Source of the DNA: Ktedonobacteria bacterium brp13
GTDB lineage: Bacteria > Chloroflexota > Ktedonobacteria > Ktedonobacterales > Ktedonobacteraceae
Reading direction: 5' to 3'
Assembly (NCBI GenBank): GCA_015099395.1
Contig: AP024096.1
Location: 434,001-498,000, forward strand
Length of the DNA: 64,000 nt
The notes beneath the pieces are model-generated. The model searched no databases. It was not told the origin of the DNA and was given only the letters and a program-made list of their open reading frames with translations. Both the position numbers and the translations under genes were made by a program. Below are positions 26,953 through 34,352 of this stretch, piece by piece. The first letter of the stretch is position 1; the number at the start of each line of letters is the position of its first letter.

Positions 26953-27864
26953 ATGGTACAAGGGTATCAGAAACCACTTTACATCTTGCCATTCGATCAT
27001 CGTGCCTCGTATGAGAAAGGACTTTTTGGTTGGCAGGAGCCATTAAATGAGGAACAGACGGCAAAGGTCGCAGAGAGCAAGCAGGTTATCTACGAGGGCT
27101 TCAAACGCGCGATCGCCGATAAGGTCGCTAAGGAGAAAGCCGGTATCCTGGTCGATGAGCAATTTGGTGCGGAGATCTTACGCGATGCCCATAAGAATGG
27201 TTTCATCACCGCCTACTCGACAGAGAAGAGTGGTCAGGAAGAGTTCGATTTCGCCTATGGCGATGATTTCGCACACCATATCGAGGAGTTCGATCCGACC
27301 TTCGCCAAAGTGCTGGTCCGCTACAATCCAGAGGGCGACGCCACTATGAACGAGCGTCAGGTTGAACGTCTACAGCGGCTCTCAAAGTATCTGGAGCAGT
27401 CGAACAGACTCTTTATGTTCGAGCTCTTGATTCCACCAGAGAAGATGCAATTAGAACGGTTCGATGGCGATAAAGATCGCTACGATCTACAGCTACGCCC
27501 ACAATTACTCTTCAAGATCCTCCAACTCCTTCAGGATGCTGGCATCGAACCGGATGTCTGGAAGATTGAGGGACTAGATCGCCGCGAAGACTGCGAGCAG
27601 GCGGTCAAGATCGCTAAACGTGCCGGTCGCAACAGCGTCGGACTCATTGTGCTGGGCCGTGGCGCTGACGAACAACACGTTGTCAAATGGCTACAGATAG
27701 CCGCATCAGTACCTGGCTTTATCGGCTTCGCAGTCGGCCGTACCAGTTTCTGGACTCCGATTGTAGACTACGAGGCAAAAAAGTTGACCGCCGAGGAGGC
27801 AGCCAACAAGATCGCCAAAAACTTTGAAGAGTGGATCGAAACCTTTGAAAAAGCACGCCAGTAA
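26953..27864 (+). CDS. DUF2090 / IolC C-terminal-like aldolase
   Basis: A 303-aa protein that matches from memory the DUF2090 domain, which is the C-terminal half of some IolC proteins and is related to 2-deoxy-5-keto-gluconate-6-phosphate aldolase of inositol breakdown. Recognisable stretches are LYILPFDHRASYEKGLFGW (about 9-27), GILVDEQFGAEIL (about 64-76), VLVRYNPEGD (about 118-127) and IEPDVWKIEGLDRREDCEQA (about 197-216), then VGLIVLGRGADE and FAVGRTSFW. It would be a class I-like TIM-barrel aldolase. AAAGGAG lies about 9 nt before the ATG. It is divergent from the sugar importer, which suggests it acts on the imported sugar after phosphorylation. Confidence 0.82.
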   Translation: MVQGYQKPLYILPFDHRASYEKGLFGWQEPLNEEQTAKVAESKQVIYEGFKRAIADKVAKEKAGILVDEQFGAEILRDAHKNGFITAYSTEKSGQEEFDFAYGDDFAHHIEEFDPTFAKVLVRYNPEGDATMNERQVERLQRLSKYLEQSNRLFMFELLIPPEKMQLERFDGDKDRYDLQLRPQLLFKILQLLQDAGIEPDVWKIEGLDRREDCEQAVKIAKRAGRNSVGLIVLGRGADEQHVVKWLQIAASVPGFIGFAVGRTSFWTPIVDYEAKKLTAEEAANKIAKNFEEWIETFEKARQ

Positions 27865-28203
27865 ACAGGAGGGCTTTAAGCCCTCCATCCTCTATAGCTC
27901 CCCACTCTTTATAACTCCCCACTCTTTATAACTCCCAAAATATCTATCACAGCTATCACCCGAGGAGTACCCAAAAACTCGTCCCCCCTCTCGGAGGGGG
28001 GAGATAGCTTTAGCTATCGGGGGGAGCCAATCCTTCACTTCTGTACTCGATTACTATTATACCTTAGCTATCACTCTTGCACTTTTAGATCGTAACCGAG
28101 TATTACAGGGCATTGCGAGCGTTTTACTCCCTCCTGCCGCTCATCGCGTCTGTCCTCCCTCGCAGAGAGAGGCAGGGGCTGCATTTCCTGTATAAAAGCC
28201 TGC
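27865..28203. repeat. Repeat cluster between the aldolase and glycoside hydrolase genes
   Basis: It holds, in order: a GGAGGGC/GCCCTCC hairpin right after the aldolase stop (27868-27886); two and a half 17-bp tandem units of TATAACTCCCCACTCTT (from 27893); a half copy of the family A element (27973-28028); and a degenerate family B element (about 28110-28197) that runs up to the stop of the glycoside hydrolase gene. Confidence 0.65.
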
Positions 28204-29415
28204 TTAGATGCGTCCACGCCACTGCTGAAACAGACGATCGAAGTTACCCTGGGGATCACGATACCAGGCATCAACGTCGAGTTTCAGGGGGGCAACAATC
28301 CTCTGAGGCAGGTCACCGGCAGCAACACGTTGGGCAAACTCACGCATAGCCTCGCCAGATGGCTTTACTGTTCCGTCGTAGCGTGTCAGACCAAAGAAGC
28401 GCTCGTGTACATTGACTTTAAAGGGAGGCTTCTGCCACAACGAAGGATCGTAATCCGAGAACATCCAGCCAAAGGCACCTAATGAGCCGCTGCGCGCAAG
28501 CTTCTCAAGCACTTCGTGGTAATAACGTCCACCTTCTGCATCAGAGGCCAGGTACTGCCGCTTCTGCTCTCCTGCCCTACCGATAGTGATGTATTCAGAG
28601 ATATCGCCATGCTCTGAACTCGCATACCCAAACTCTTCAAGCAGAACAGGTTTGCCACCAAGCGCTTCAGTAACCAGATTAGCGAGTGGCACGACATCGC
28701 TATTCATAGGATCATCATTCTCTACCTGACTATAATAGATACTATAGGCATGCATCGTCAAATAATCATCATAGGGTGCCAGGAGGTCGGGCTGGAAGCC
28801 ATTGTTGGTCGTGAGCATCGGCAAATGCATACCAGCACTGACCGGACGCGTTGAATATTTACGCACCTCTTCGCTCAATAACCGGTTCCAGCGCGCACTA
28901 TCCTGCACATGTTTCGGCTTTGCAAAGAGGTCAGGTTCATTCGAGAAGTTCCATGAATAGATTGCCGGATGACTTCCATAGCGTCCACAGACCTCGCGCA
29001 CGAGCAGCAGTTCCGCAGAGAGCATCAGAGGATCAGTGTAGGGATCTCGACCGAGACGCGCTGTATACTCATTTTTTGTCAGGCGCGGTGGATGACCGAC
29101 GTACCCCTCTTCATCGAGTAAAGCCCATTCAGGCCACCAGTTGGCACCCGACATATGACCAGTAAAGAAGGTCGGCATCACCTGGATACCTACCTCTTGC
29201 GCAACATTAAGCACGATACCCAGATCGGACAATGCTTTAGCGCTTACCTGCTCTGACGTAGGCTGAAAATCTTCCCAGAACAGGAAGATACGCACAACCT
29301 GCAAGTTGAGGGCAGCGATCTCAGCGAACTCCTGCTCCACCTCTGCTCGCTCAAAATCTTTCCACCAGTACATCGCCTTTTTACGCGGCCAATAATTAAC
29401 ACCTGACGTAAACAT
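28204..29415 (-). CDS. Glycoside hydrolase, GH5/GH-A clan-like
   Basis: A 403-aa TIM-barrel glycosidase without signal peptide. The clan GH-A acid/base is in YSWNFSNEPDLFAKP (about residues 150-164, Glu of NEP), and the nucleophile in KPVLLEEFGYASSEHG (about 255-270, Glu of EEFG). The N-terminal FTSGVNYWPRKKAMYWWKDF and VVRIFLFWEDFQP fit enzymes of the beta-mannanase/beta-glycosidase kind. Cytoplasmic location would suit hydrolysis of imported oligosaccharides, matching the sugar importer 2 kb away. The C-terminus runs into repeat DNA but appears complete. Substrate unknown. Confidence 0.85.
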   Translation of the reverse strand: MFTSGVNYWPRKKAMYWWKDFERAEVEQEFAEIAALNLQVVRIFLFWEDFQPTSEQVSAKALSDLGIVLNVAQEVGIQVMPTFFTGHMSGANWWPEWALLDEEGYVGHPPRLTKNEYTARLGRDPYTDPLMLSAELLLVREVCGRYGSHPAIYSWNFSNEPDLFAKPKHVQDSARWNRLLSEEVRKYSTRPVSAGMHLPMLTTNNGFQPDLLAPYDDYLTMHAYSIYYSQVENDDPMNSDVVPLANLVTEALGGKPVLLEEFGYASSEHGDISEYITIGRAGEQKRQYLASDAEGGRYYHEVLEKLARSGSLGAFGWMFSDYDPSLWQKPPFKVNVHERFFGLTRYDGTVKPSGEAMREFAQRVAAGDLPQRIVAPLKLDVDAWYRDPQGNFDRLFQQWRGRI

Positions 29416-29472
29416 CTCTTTTCTCTTTCTTAACCTATGTTCTATATAGACATTGCGGCATGGACGTGAGAA

Positions 29473-29610
29473 TCAGCGCATCTGAACAGAGTTACGCTCC
29501 ACCAGGCTAACGGAGATAGTAGTACGGCGTGCTGTCATCTCTGGATAAGCAATCCGTTCAATCAGTAAGCGTACACCTTCTGCTCCCCACAGTTCTTGTA
29601 GCGCTAGGAC
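29473..29610 (-). pseudogene. 3' remnant of a LacI-family regulator
   Basis: The last about 44 codons of the frame read ALQELWGAEGVRLLIERI, then AYPEMTARRTTISVSLVERNSV. This matches the typical C-terminal end of LacI/GalR repressors (G..A..LLLERI..P..PPRR..L...LV.R.S). Upstream the frame loses resemblance (cysteine/histidine-rich noise), with no sensor or HTH domain. It lies just upstream of the glycoside hydrolase on the same strand. A sugar-responsive repressor probably controlled this locus and was deleted down to its tail. Confidence 0.6.
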
Positions 29611-29817
29611 CATATGAAGCATACTACGCCAATGGCATGGATGGCAAAGAGGGACACAATTTCTATACATTACGTGTCTGGTCTCAAATGACCGGTAAAC
29701 AGAGGACGTTGGACAGGTCGCTTTTGCATATACCATCTTTTTTGGGGTAAGGTGAAGATACAGTAAGATTACTGGTGTACAATGATCGTTGCACATTACA
29801 GCAAAGGATAAAAGGTC

Positions 29818-30675
29818 ATGCAAATTGGGGTTACTTTTCCGCAGAATGAGATCGGAGCTGATCCTGCGGTCATTCGCGACTATGCACAGACAGTGGAGGG
29901 CCTGGGCTACGAGCATGTGGTCGCCTATGATCATGTGGTTGGAGCTGATCCTGCTCAACGTCCAAACTGGCAGGGCTATACTCATCAATCGCTATTCCAC
30001 GAGCCGTTTGTGCTCTTTGGCTATCTTGCCGCTTTGACAAAGCTCGAGCTGGTCACGGCGGTCATCATCTTACCACAACGACAGACAGCTCTTGTTGCCA
30101 AGCAAGCAGCCGAGGTCGCTATCTTGAGTGGCGGTAAATTTCGCCTGGGTATCGGCGTCGGCTGGAATCCTGTCGAGTATGAGGCTCTGGGCACCAACTT
30201 TAAGACACGAGGACGCGCCATCGAAGAGCAGGTTGAGGTATTACGTAAACTGTGGAGTGAAGAGGTTGTCACCTACAAAGGACAATTTCATACGATCGAG
30301 GCCGCTGGCCTGAATCCTCTCCCCCCGCAACGCAATATCCCTATCTGGATGGGTGGTGGGTCCGATGTCCTGTTGAAACGCGTAGCTCGGCTCGCCGATG
30401 GCTGGTTCCCACTGAGCCAGCCCGACAAGGAGACGCGCGCCAAACTGGAACAACTCTACAAATATGCTGAAGAGGTCGGACGCGATCCCAAAACGATCGG
30501 CATCGAGGCACGTGTCAGCACCTCCGATGGTGATATAGAACAGCTCGTGGGCTGGACCGATCAATGGCGCGAGCTGGGCGCAACCCACATCTCGCTGAAC
30601 ACAATGAACAGTGGCTACAAAACGCCACAAGAACATTTAGCGGCGATCCGGCGTTATAAAGAACTGGTCGGTTAA
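29818..30675 (+). CDS. F420-dependent LLM-class oxidoreductase
   Basis: A 285-aa luciferase-like TIM-barrel enzyme. Motifs include MQIGVTFPQNEIG at the start, GLGYEHVVAYDHVVGADP (about residues 29-46), ELVTAVIILPQRQTALVAKQ (about 78-97), LSGGKFRLGIGVGWNPVEYE (about 103-122) and IPIWMGGGSDVLLKRVAR (about 176-193). It would use F420 or FMN; the substrate is unknown. It is a different subfamily from the one at 13479 (shorter, TIGR03619-like by appearance). AAAGGA lies 7 nt before the ATG. Confidence 0.9.
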   Translation: MQIGVTFPQNEIGADPAVIRDYAQTVEGLGYEHVVAYDHVVGADPAQRPNWQGYTHQSLFHEPFVLFGYLAALTKLELVTAVIILPQRQTALVAKQAAEVAILSGGKFRLGIGVGWNPVEYEALGTNFKTRGRAIEEQVEVLRKLWSEEVVTYKGQFHTIEAAGLNPLPPQRNIPIWMGGGSDVLLKRVARLADGWFPLSQPDKETRAKLEQLYKYAEEVGRDPKTIGIEARVSTSDGDIEQLVGWTDQWRELGATHISLNTMNSGYKTPQEHLAAIRRYKELVG

Positions 30676-31342
30676 TAAAGTAGATGCGTTAGTATAGCTT
30701 AGTCATAGGGGAGAACAATCTCCTCTATGACTGTACCTTACAAAACTTACCCCCTTGCTTATTTAATGAATAATCAATGACAATGTGCATGCAATCTAGC
30801 AGTCTCTCCTCATTTTGTATATGCTGTAAATATTTAAAAAAAGCCACTATCGCCCACATTCCGCAGGGTAATTGACAGAAAAAAAGAAATTCGGTAAGGT
30901 AGTGAGAAGCAAAAGAAGGAGCGAAAACGAGCGTGCAAAGAGCTGAAGACTACCGTAACGAACGACTGGATTATCTGGGCATTGTTGCTTGGAATTGCCT
31001 GCATCTGCCAGCAATTGAGTCTGGCTTCCTGGTTGGATGCCCTGGCCCCCCTGCAACAACGCGAAGTCAGTTATGGTACAGCGACGGTGGTGGTAAATAA
31101 GGTGAAGAGCGAGCAGGTTTTGAGGTGAAGAGTGAGCAATCGGCGCGAAGCATGAGCACTGGTGTTCGTCATCCGAGCGATGCAACTCCATCTCTTCACA
31201 TTTTGTCAATTGGTCTTGGTATCTGGCCCTTTCCGTAGGAATCGACCGGGAAACAATGTTCGTGTTGTTTCCCTGTCGATTCCTACGAAAAGCGGCCTCA
31301 AGAGTTTTTTTGCCATGCGATTACTCAACGGCTTGTGGGTGG
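30676..31342. other. Intergenic region with two hairpins
   Basis: About 670 nt with no gene I can support. AGTCATAGGGGAGA/TCTCCTCTATGACT at 30701-30732 is a likely transcript end of the LLM gene, though without a T run. A long inverted repeat at 31235-31286 is listed separately. Short frames in between (for example LLGIACICQQLSLASWLDAL on the plus strand) may be decayed gene pieces that I cannot identify. Confidence 0.45.
31235..31286. repeat. Near-perfect 22-bp inverted repeat
   Basis: GTAGGAATCGACCGGGAAAC... and its partner ending GTCGATTCCTAC match at 21 of 22 positions around an 8-nt loop. AAAA follows on the plus strand and TTTC precedes it, so it may be a terminator or an end of a lost mobile element. 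Confidence 0.55.
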
Positions 31343-32083
31343 TCAACGCATCCTGAGAGAGGTGGCCTCCGCGGCGGAATGGACTGAGAATGCAGACGAG
31401 CGCATCTGGCGCAAGAGCTGAAGAGCCAGCAGCGCAATCCAGACCCAGCCAATGATGATGGAGATGCGTTCGAGCAGGCCCGTCGGCGAGTTCGGAAGGA
31501 GACCATTGGTATCAAGTGCCTGCGCGACAATGCAAGCGATGAAGAAGCCCAAGAAGAGAAGCCCTGTGACCAGAGAGTACCGAGCCCAGCCACGCCAGAC
31601 GGGATCGCTTGCGAAGCGCCGCGTCAACACGAAAATCGCCATCGTCAGCGAACCGAAAGCCAGAGGAGCATTTGCCATATGGATCATTCCATGCAGCGTT
31701 TGGGTGCTCCTTGAGGTACCGGCGGGGTAATAGCCCAGGCTCGGGTCGGTGACAAAGAGGCCAGCGATAATGAGAGAGAGTCCGAAGACCCCAAGCAGAA
31801 GTGGTCCCCAGATCGCACCTTTGCCCGAACGAAACACCTGTCGAAGTCCGAGAGCGAAGCAGAAGACACACGTTCCACAGAGGAGGAAACTCGTGATCTG
31901 TGTCCAGCCTTGATTGCTCTCGCTGAGATCGCTGACAAAATTATGCCACGCGCTATAGTTGGGGCGCGTCGCACTCTCGACCAGAAACACCAGGATGAAG
32001 AGGAGCGGACCAATTGCTCCGCATGCGATCAAGAGCTTGGTTGTCAAGGGATACACTCGCGTTTGATTGTTCTCTGCCAGCAT
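31343..32083 (-). CDS. DUF998 membrane protein
   Basis: A 246-aa integral membrane protein with about six helices. It shows the DUF998 pattern: first helix LLIACGAIGPLLFILVFLVE (about residues 14-33), then RPNYSAWHNFVSDLS (about 39-53), a conserved polar loop, LIIAGLFVTDPSLGYYP (about 104-120), and LHGMIHMANAPLAFGSLTMA (about 129-148). Family function is unknown. The open frame is complete. The gene is separate from its neighbours. Confidence 0.82.
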   Translation of the reverse strand: MLAENNQTRVYPLTTKLLIACGAIGPLLFILVFLVESATRPNYSAWHNFVSDLSESNQGWTQITSFLLCGTCVFCFALGLRQVFRSGKGAIWGPLLLGVFGLSLIIAGLFVTDPSLGYYPAGTSRSTQTLHGMIHMANAPLAFGSLTMAIFVLTRRFASDPVWRGWARYSLVTGLLFLGFFIACIVAQALDTNGLLPNSPTGLLERISIIIGWVWIALLALQLLRQMRSSAFSVHSAAEATSLRMR

Positions 32084-32763
32084 AAATGCTTCCTTTCCTT
32101 TGTTTTCCTTTATTTGACTGCATTGCTAGGAGAAGTATAAAGCGTCTTCACCAGGCACTCAACTATCGTACTCCAACAGAGATCTATTGGGAAGGAAGAG
32201 AGGTTTTATGATTTTGCAGTATTCAACGGCACTATAAGTATAGCATACATCTTTTTGTCTTATCAAGGCCGTTTCACTTTCCTTGACAAAACAAAAAGAT
32301 GTATGCATTGAAAGAAGATGTGCCATTGAAGTGAAAAAAGAGCCATGCTTTTTTGGTTGAATGATGCTATTCAGGGGATTGACTACGACAATTTTGTCCA
32401 CGTTACAAAGATTTCAAGAGAGGAGAATTCTCTTAAAAACTCGCAAGTTTTTGACTTGACATTGTGGGGCACTATATACCTCGGTGATCCTGATAAAACA
32501 ACCTCAACTTGCCGATAATAAAATATAACGCTATTACGATCCAGACATATCTATCATTACCTATCTATAGATGCATTACAAACTATAGATATTTCTAGTA
32601 CCTCTGAATATTTTAATACTCAAATGTACCAGAATAATGAAGCATGAAAGAATTCAATGATACATTCGGATGTATAACCTTTTTCAATAGATGACACGTA
32701 CAAATTGGCACTTTTTTTCGATTATCCGTTGTGTAGTGTGCTTTGTGTGAGGAGTAGTATTTT
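32084..32763. other. Intergenic region with an inverted repeat
   Basis: About 680 AT-rich nt, no gene supported. It holds the inverted repeat at 32243-32306 and probably the sedolisin promoter. Confidence 0.45.
32243..32306. repeat. 26-bp inverted repeat, two mismatches
   Basis: GCATACATCTTTTTGTCTTA... and the arm ...ACAAAAAGATGTATGC pair over 26 nt with two mismatches, around a 12-nt loop. It could end transcripts on either strand. Confidence 0.5.
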
Positions 32764-34341
32764 ATGCAGAGTTCAACGCGACGCTTGCTTTATGTCGCGC
32801 TCAGTGCTACTGGTATTCTCGCAATTACGCTGGGTATCTTGTTGGGAAGCGGGATGTTACGTGCGAGTACCAGAGTCGGTGCGACGGCACCCGTGAAGAG
32901 GATAGCGACAGCACAAAATCTGGCCTCTGGTGGGATGCCTGCGAGCACAAGCTCGCCGCTTAAGATGCCGCCAGGCAGCAGCCAGCCTGATGCTGCGGCT
33001 CCAGGTGCTCCAGGTGGCATGCCTGCAAGTGGAAATAGTGGTGTAACGCCGATGCGCCCACAATGGGGTGAAGCGGTGAAAATGAATAATGGTAACTTGA
33101 CGTTGAAATGTTTGAATAGTAATGTTGCCCCCCGTTGCTATAGTCCACAGCAGATCCGGCAGGCCTACGGTGTTACGCCACTACTGCAAGCCGGGATCAC
33201 TGGTAAGGGTCGCATCATTACGTTGATCGAGGCATTTCAAGATCCTACGATTGCTTCAGAACTGGCGCTCTTCGATCAGACCTTTGGACTCAATAATCCA
33301 CAGCTCAATATCTTGACGCCCTTTGGGAAGACACCATTCGATCCGAAAGACGCGGCACAAACAGCTTTCGCGGGCGAGACTGCGCTGGATGTAGAGTGGG
33401 CTCATGCGATGGCTCCTGATGCGACGATCGATGTCGTCGAGGGTAACGTGAAGGATGAGACGAATCCGGGGCAGCTAACTGCTCTGTTACAGGCAACGAA
33501 TTTCGCAGTGCAGAGCAATCTTGGTAGTGTCATCTCTCAGAGCTTTGGCGTCAGCGAGCAGTGCCTGTCATCGACCTTTATTCAGCAGGCACACCAGATC
33601 TATGAGCAGGCCAGAGCACAAAAACAGACCGTCTTTGCTTCTGCTGGTGATAATGGTGCAGCGGCGATCCAGTGCAATACCGCAACCGGCATGGCGGCAT
33701 CGATTGTTCAAGGTATTGAATATCCGGCCAGTGATCCGCTGGTAACCAGCGTCGGCGGCACGAGCTTACAGGCTGCGGCAGATGGAACCTATCAGAGCGA
33801 GGTCACCTGGAATACTTCACAGCAGAACGCTGGCGCGACAGGTGGCGGCTACAGTGTGGTCTTTGCACGCCCTCCCTTCCAACAGCACGTAGTACTCGGC
33901 AATGCACGAGGTATAGCAGATATCGCCTTTAATGCCAATCCTCTTACGGGAGTGCCCGTTGTCACCAGTTCTCTCAAGCCCGGACAGACGCTACTGATCC
34001 CGATTGGAGGAACGAGTCTGGGTGTACCCGCCATCGCTGGTATCACAGCTCTATTCGATCAGGCAGCCGGCAATACACGGCTGGGCTTTATCAATAGCGC
34101 ACTGTATCGTATCCAGCAGCATCCTGATATCTATGCAGCAACCTTCCACGATATCACGCAAGGAAATAACTCGTTCTTTTTTCAGGTCGCCAAAGGACAG
34201 AACATCATGAGCGCGGAGATCGCCGGCTTCAATGCCCAGCCTGGCTGGGATCCCCCAACCGGGCTAGGTACGTTTATCGCCGACGCAATGGCCAGAGTCT
34301 TACCTGAATATATCCATGCAAATGATGGCAGTACACTTTAA
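32764..34341 (+). CDS. S53 family peptidase (sedolisin/kumamolisin-like)
   Basis: A 525-aa secreted serine-carboxyl peptidase. Residues about 10-32 are a signal peptide or anchor. A Pro/Ser/Ala-rich stretch follows to about 95. The catalytic domain has the Glu/Asp pair in GETALDVEWAHAMAP (about 203-217), the oxyanion Asp in FASAGDNGA (about 292-300), and the Ser in GGTSLGVPAIAGI (about 415-427). The C-terminal calcium site is HDITQGNN with GWDPPTGLGT. Known sedolisins carry an about 170-residue activation pro-domain; here only about 125 residues precede the catalytic core and they do not look like it. GAGG precedes the ATG. Sedolisins act best in acid, fitting a soil saprotroph. Confidence 0.9.
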   Translation: MQSSTRRLLYVALSATGILAITLGILLGSGMLRASTRVGATAPVKRIATAQNLASGGMPASTSSPLKMPPGSSQPDAAAPGAPGGMPASGNSGVTPMRPQWGEAVKMNNGNLTLKCLNSNVAPRCYSPQQIRQAYGVTPLLQAGITGKGRIITLIEAFQDPTIASELALFDQTFGLNNPQLNILTPFGKTPFDPKDAAQTAFAGETALDVEWAHAMAPDATIDVVEGNVKDETNPGQLTALLQATNFAVQSNLGSVISQSFGVSEQCLSSTFIQQAHQIYEQARAQKQTVFASAGDNGAAAIQCNTATGMAASIVQGIEYPASDPLVTSVGGTSLQAAADGTYQSEVTWNTSQQNAGATGGGYSVVFARPPFQQHVVLGNARGIADIAFNANPLTGVPVVTSSLKPGQTLLIPIGGTSLGVPAIAGITALFDQAAGNTRLGFINSALYRIQQHPDIYAATFHDITQGNNSFFFQVAKGQNIMSAEIAGFNAQPGWDPPTGLGTFIADAMARVLPEYIHANDGSTL

Positions 34342-34352
34342 GACACTCGGCG

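Noticed and set aside
29620..29988. The upstream part of the minus-strand frame that ends in the LacI-like tail.
   Set aside because: It shows no LacI similarity and overlaps the start of the well supported LLM gene; only the tail is kept as a remnant.
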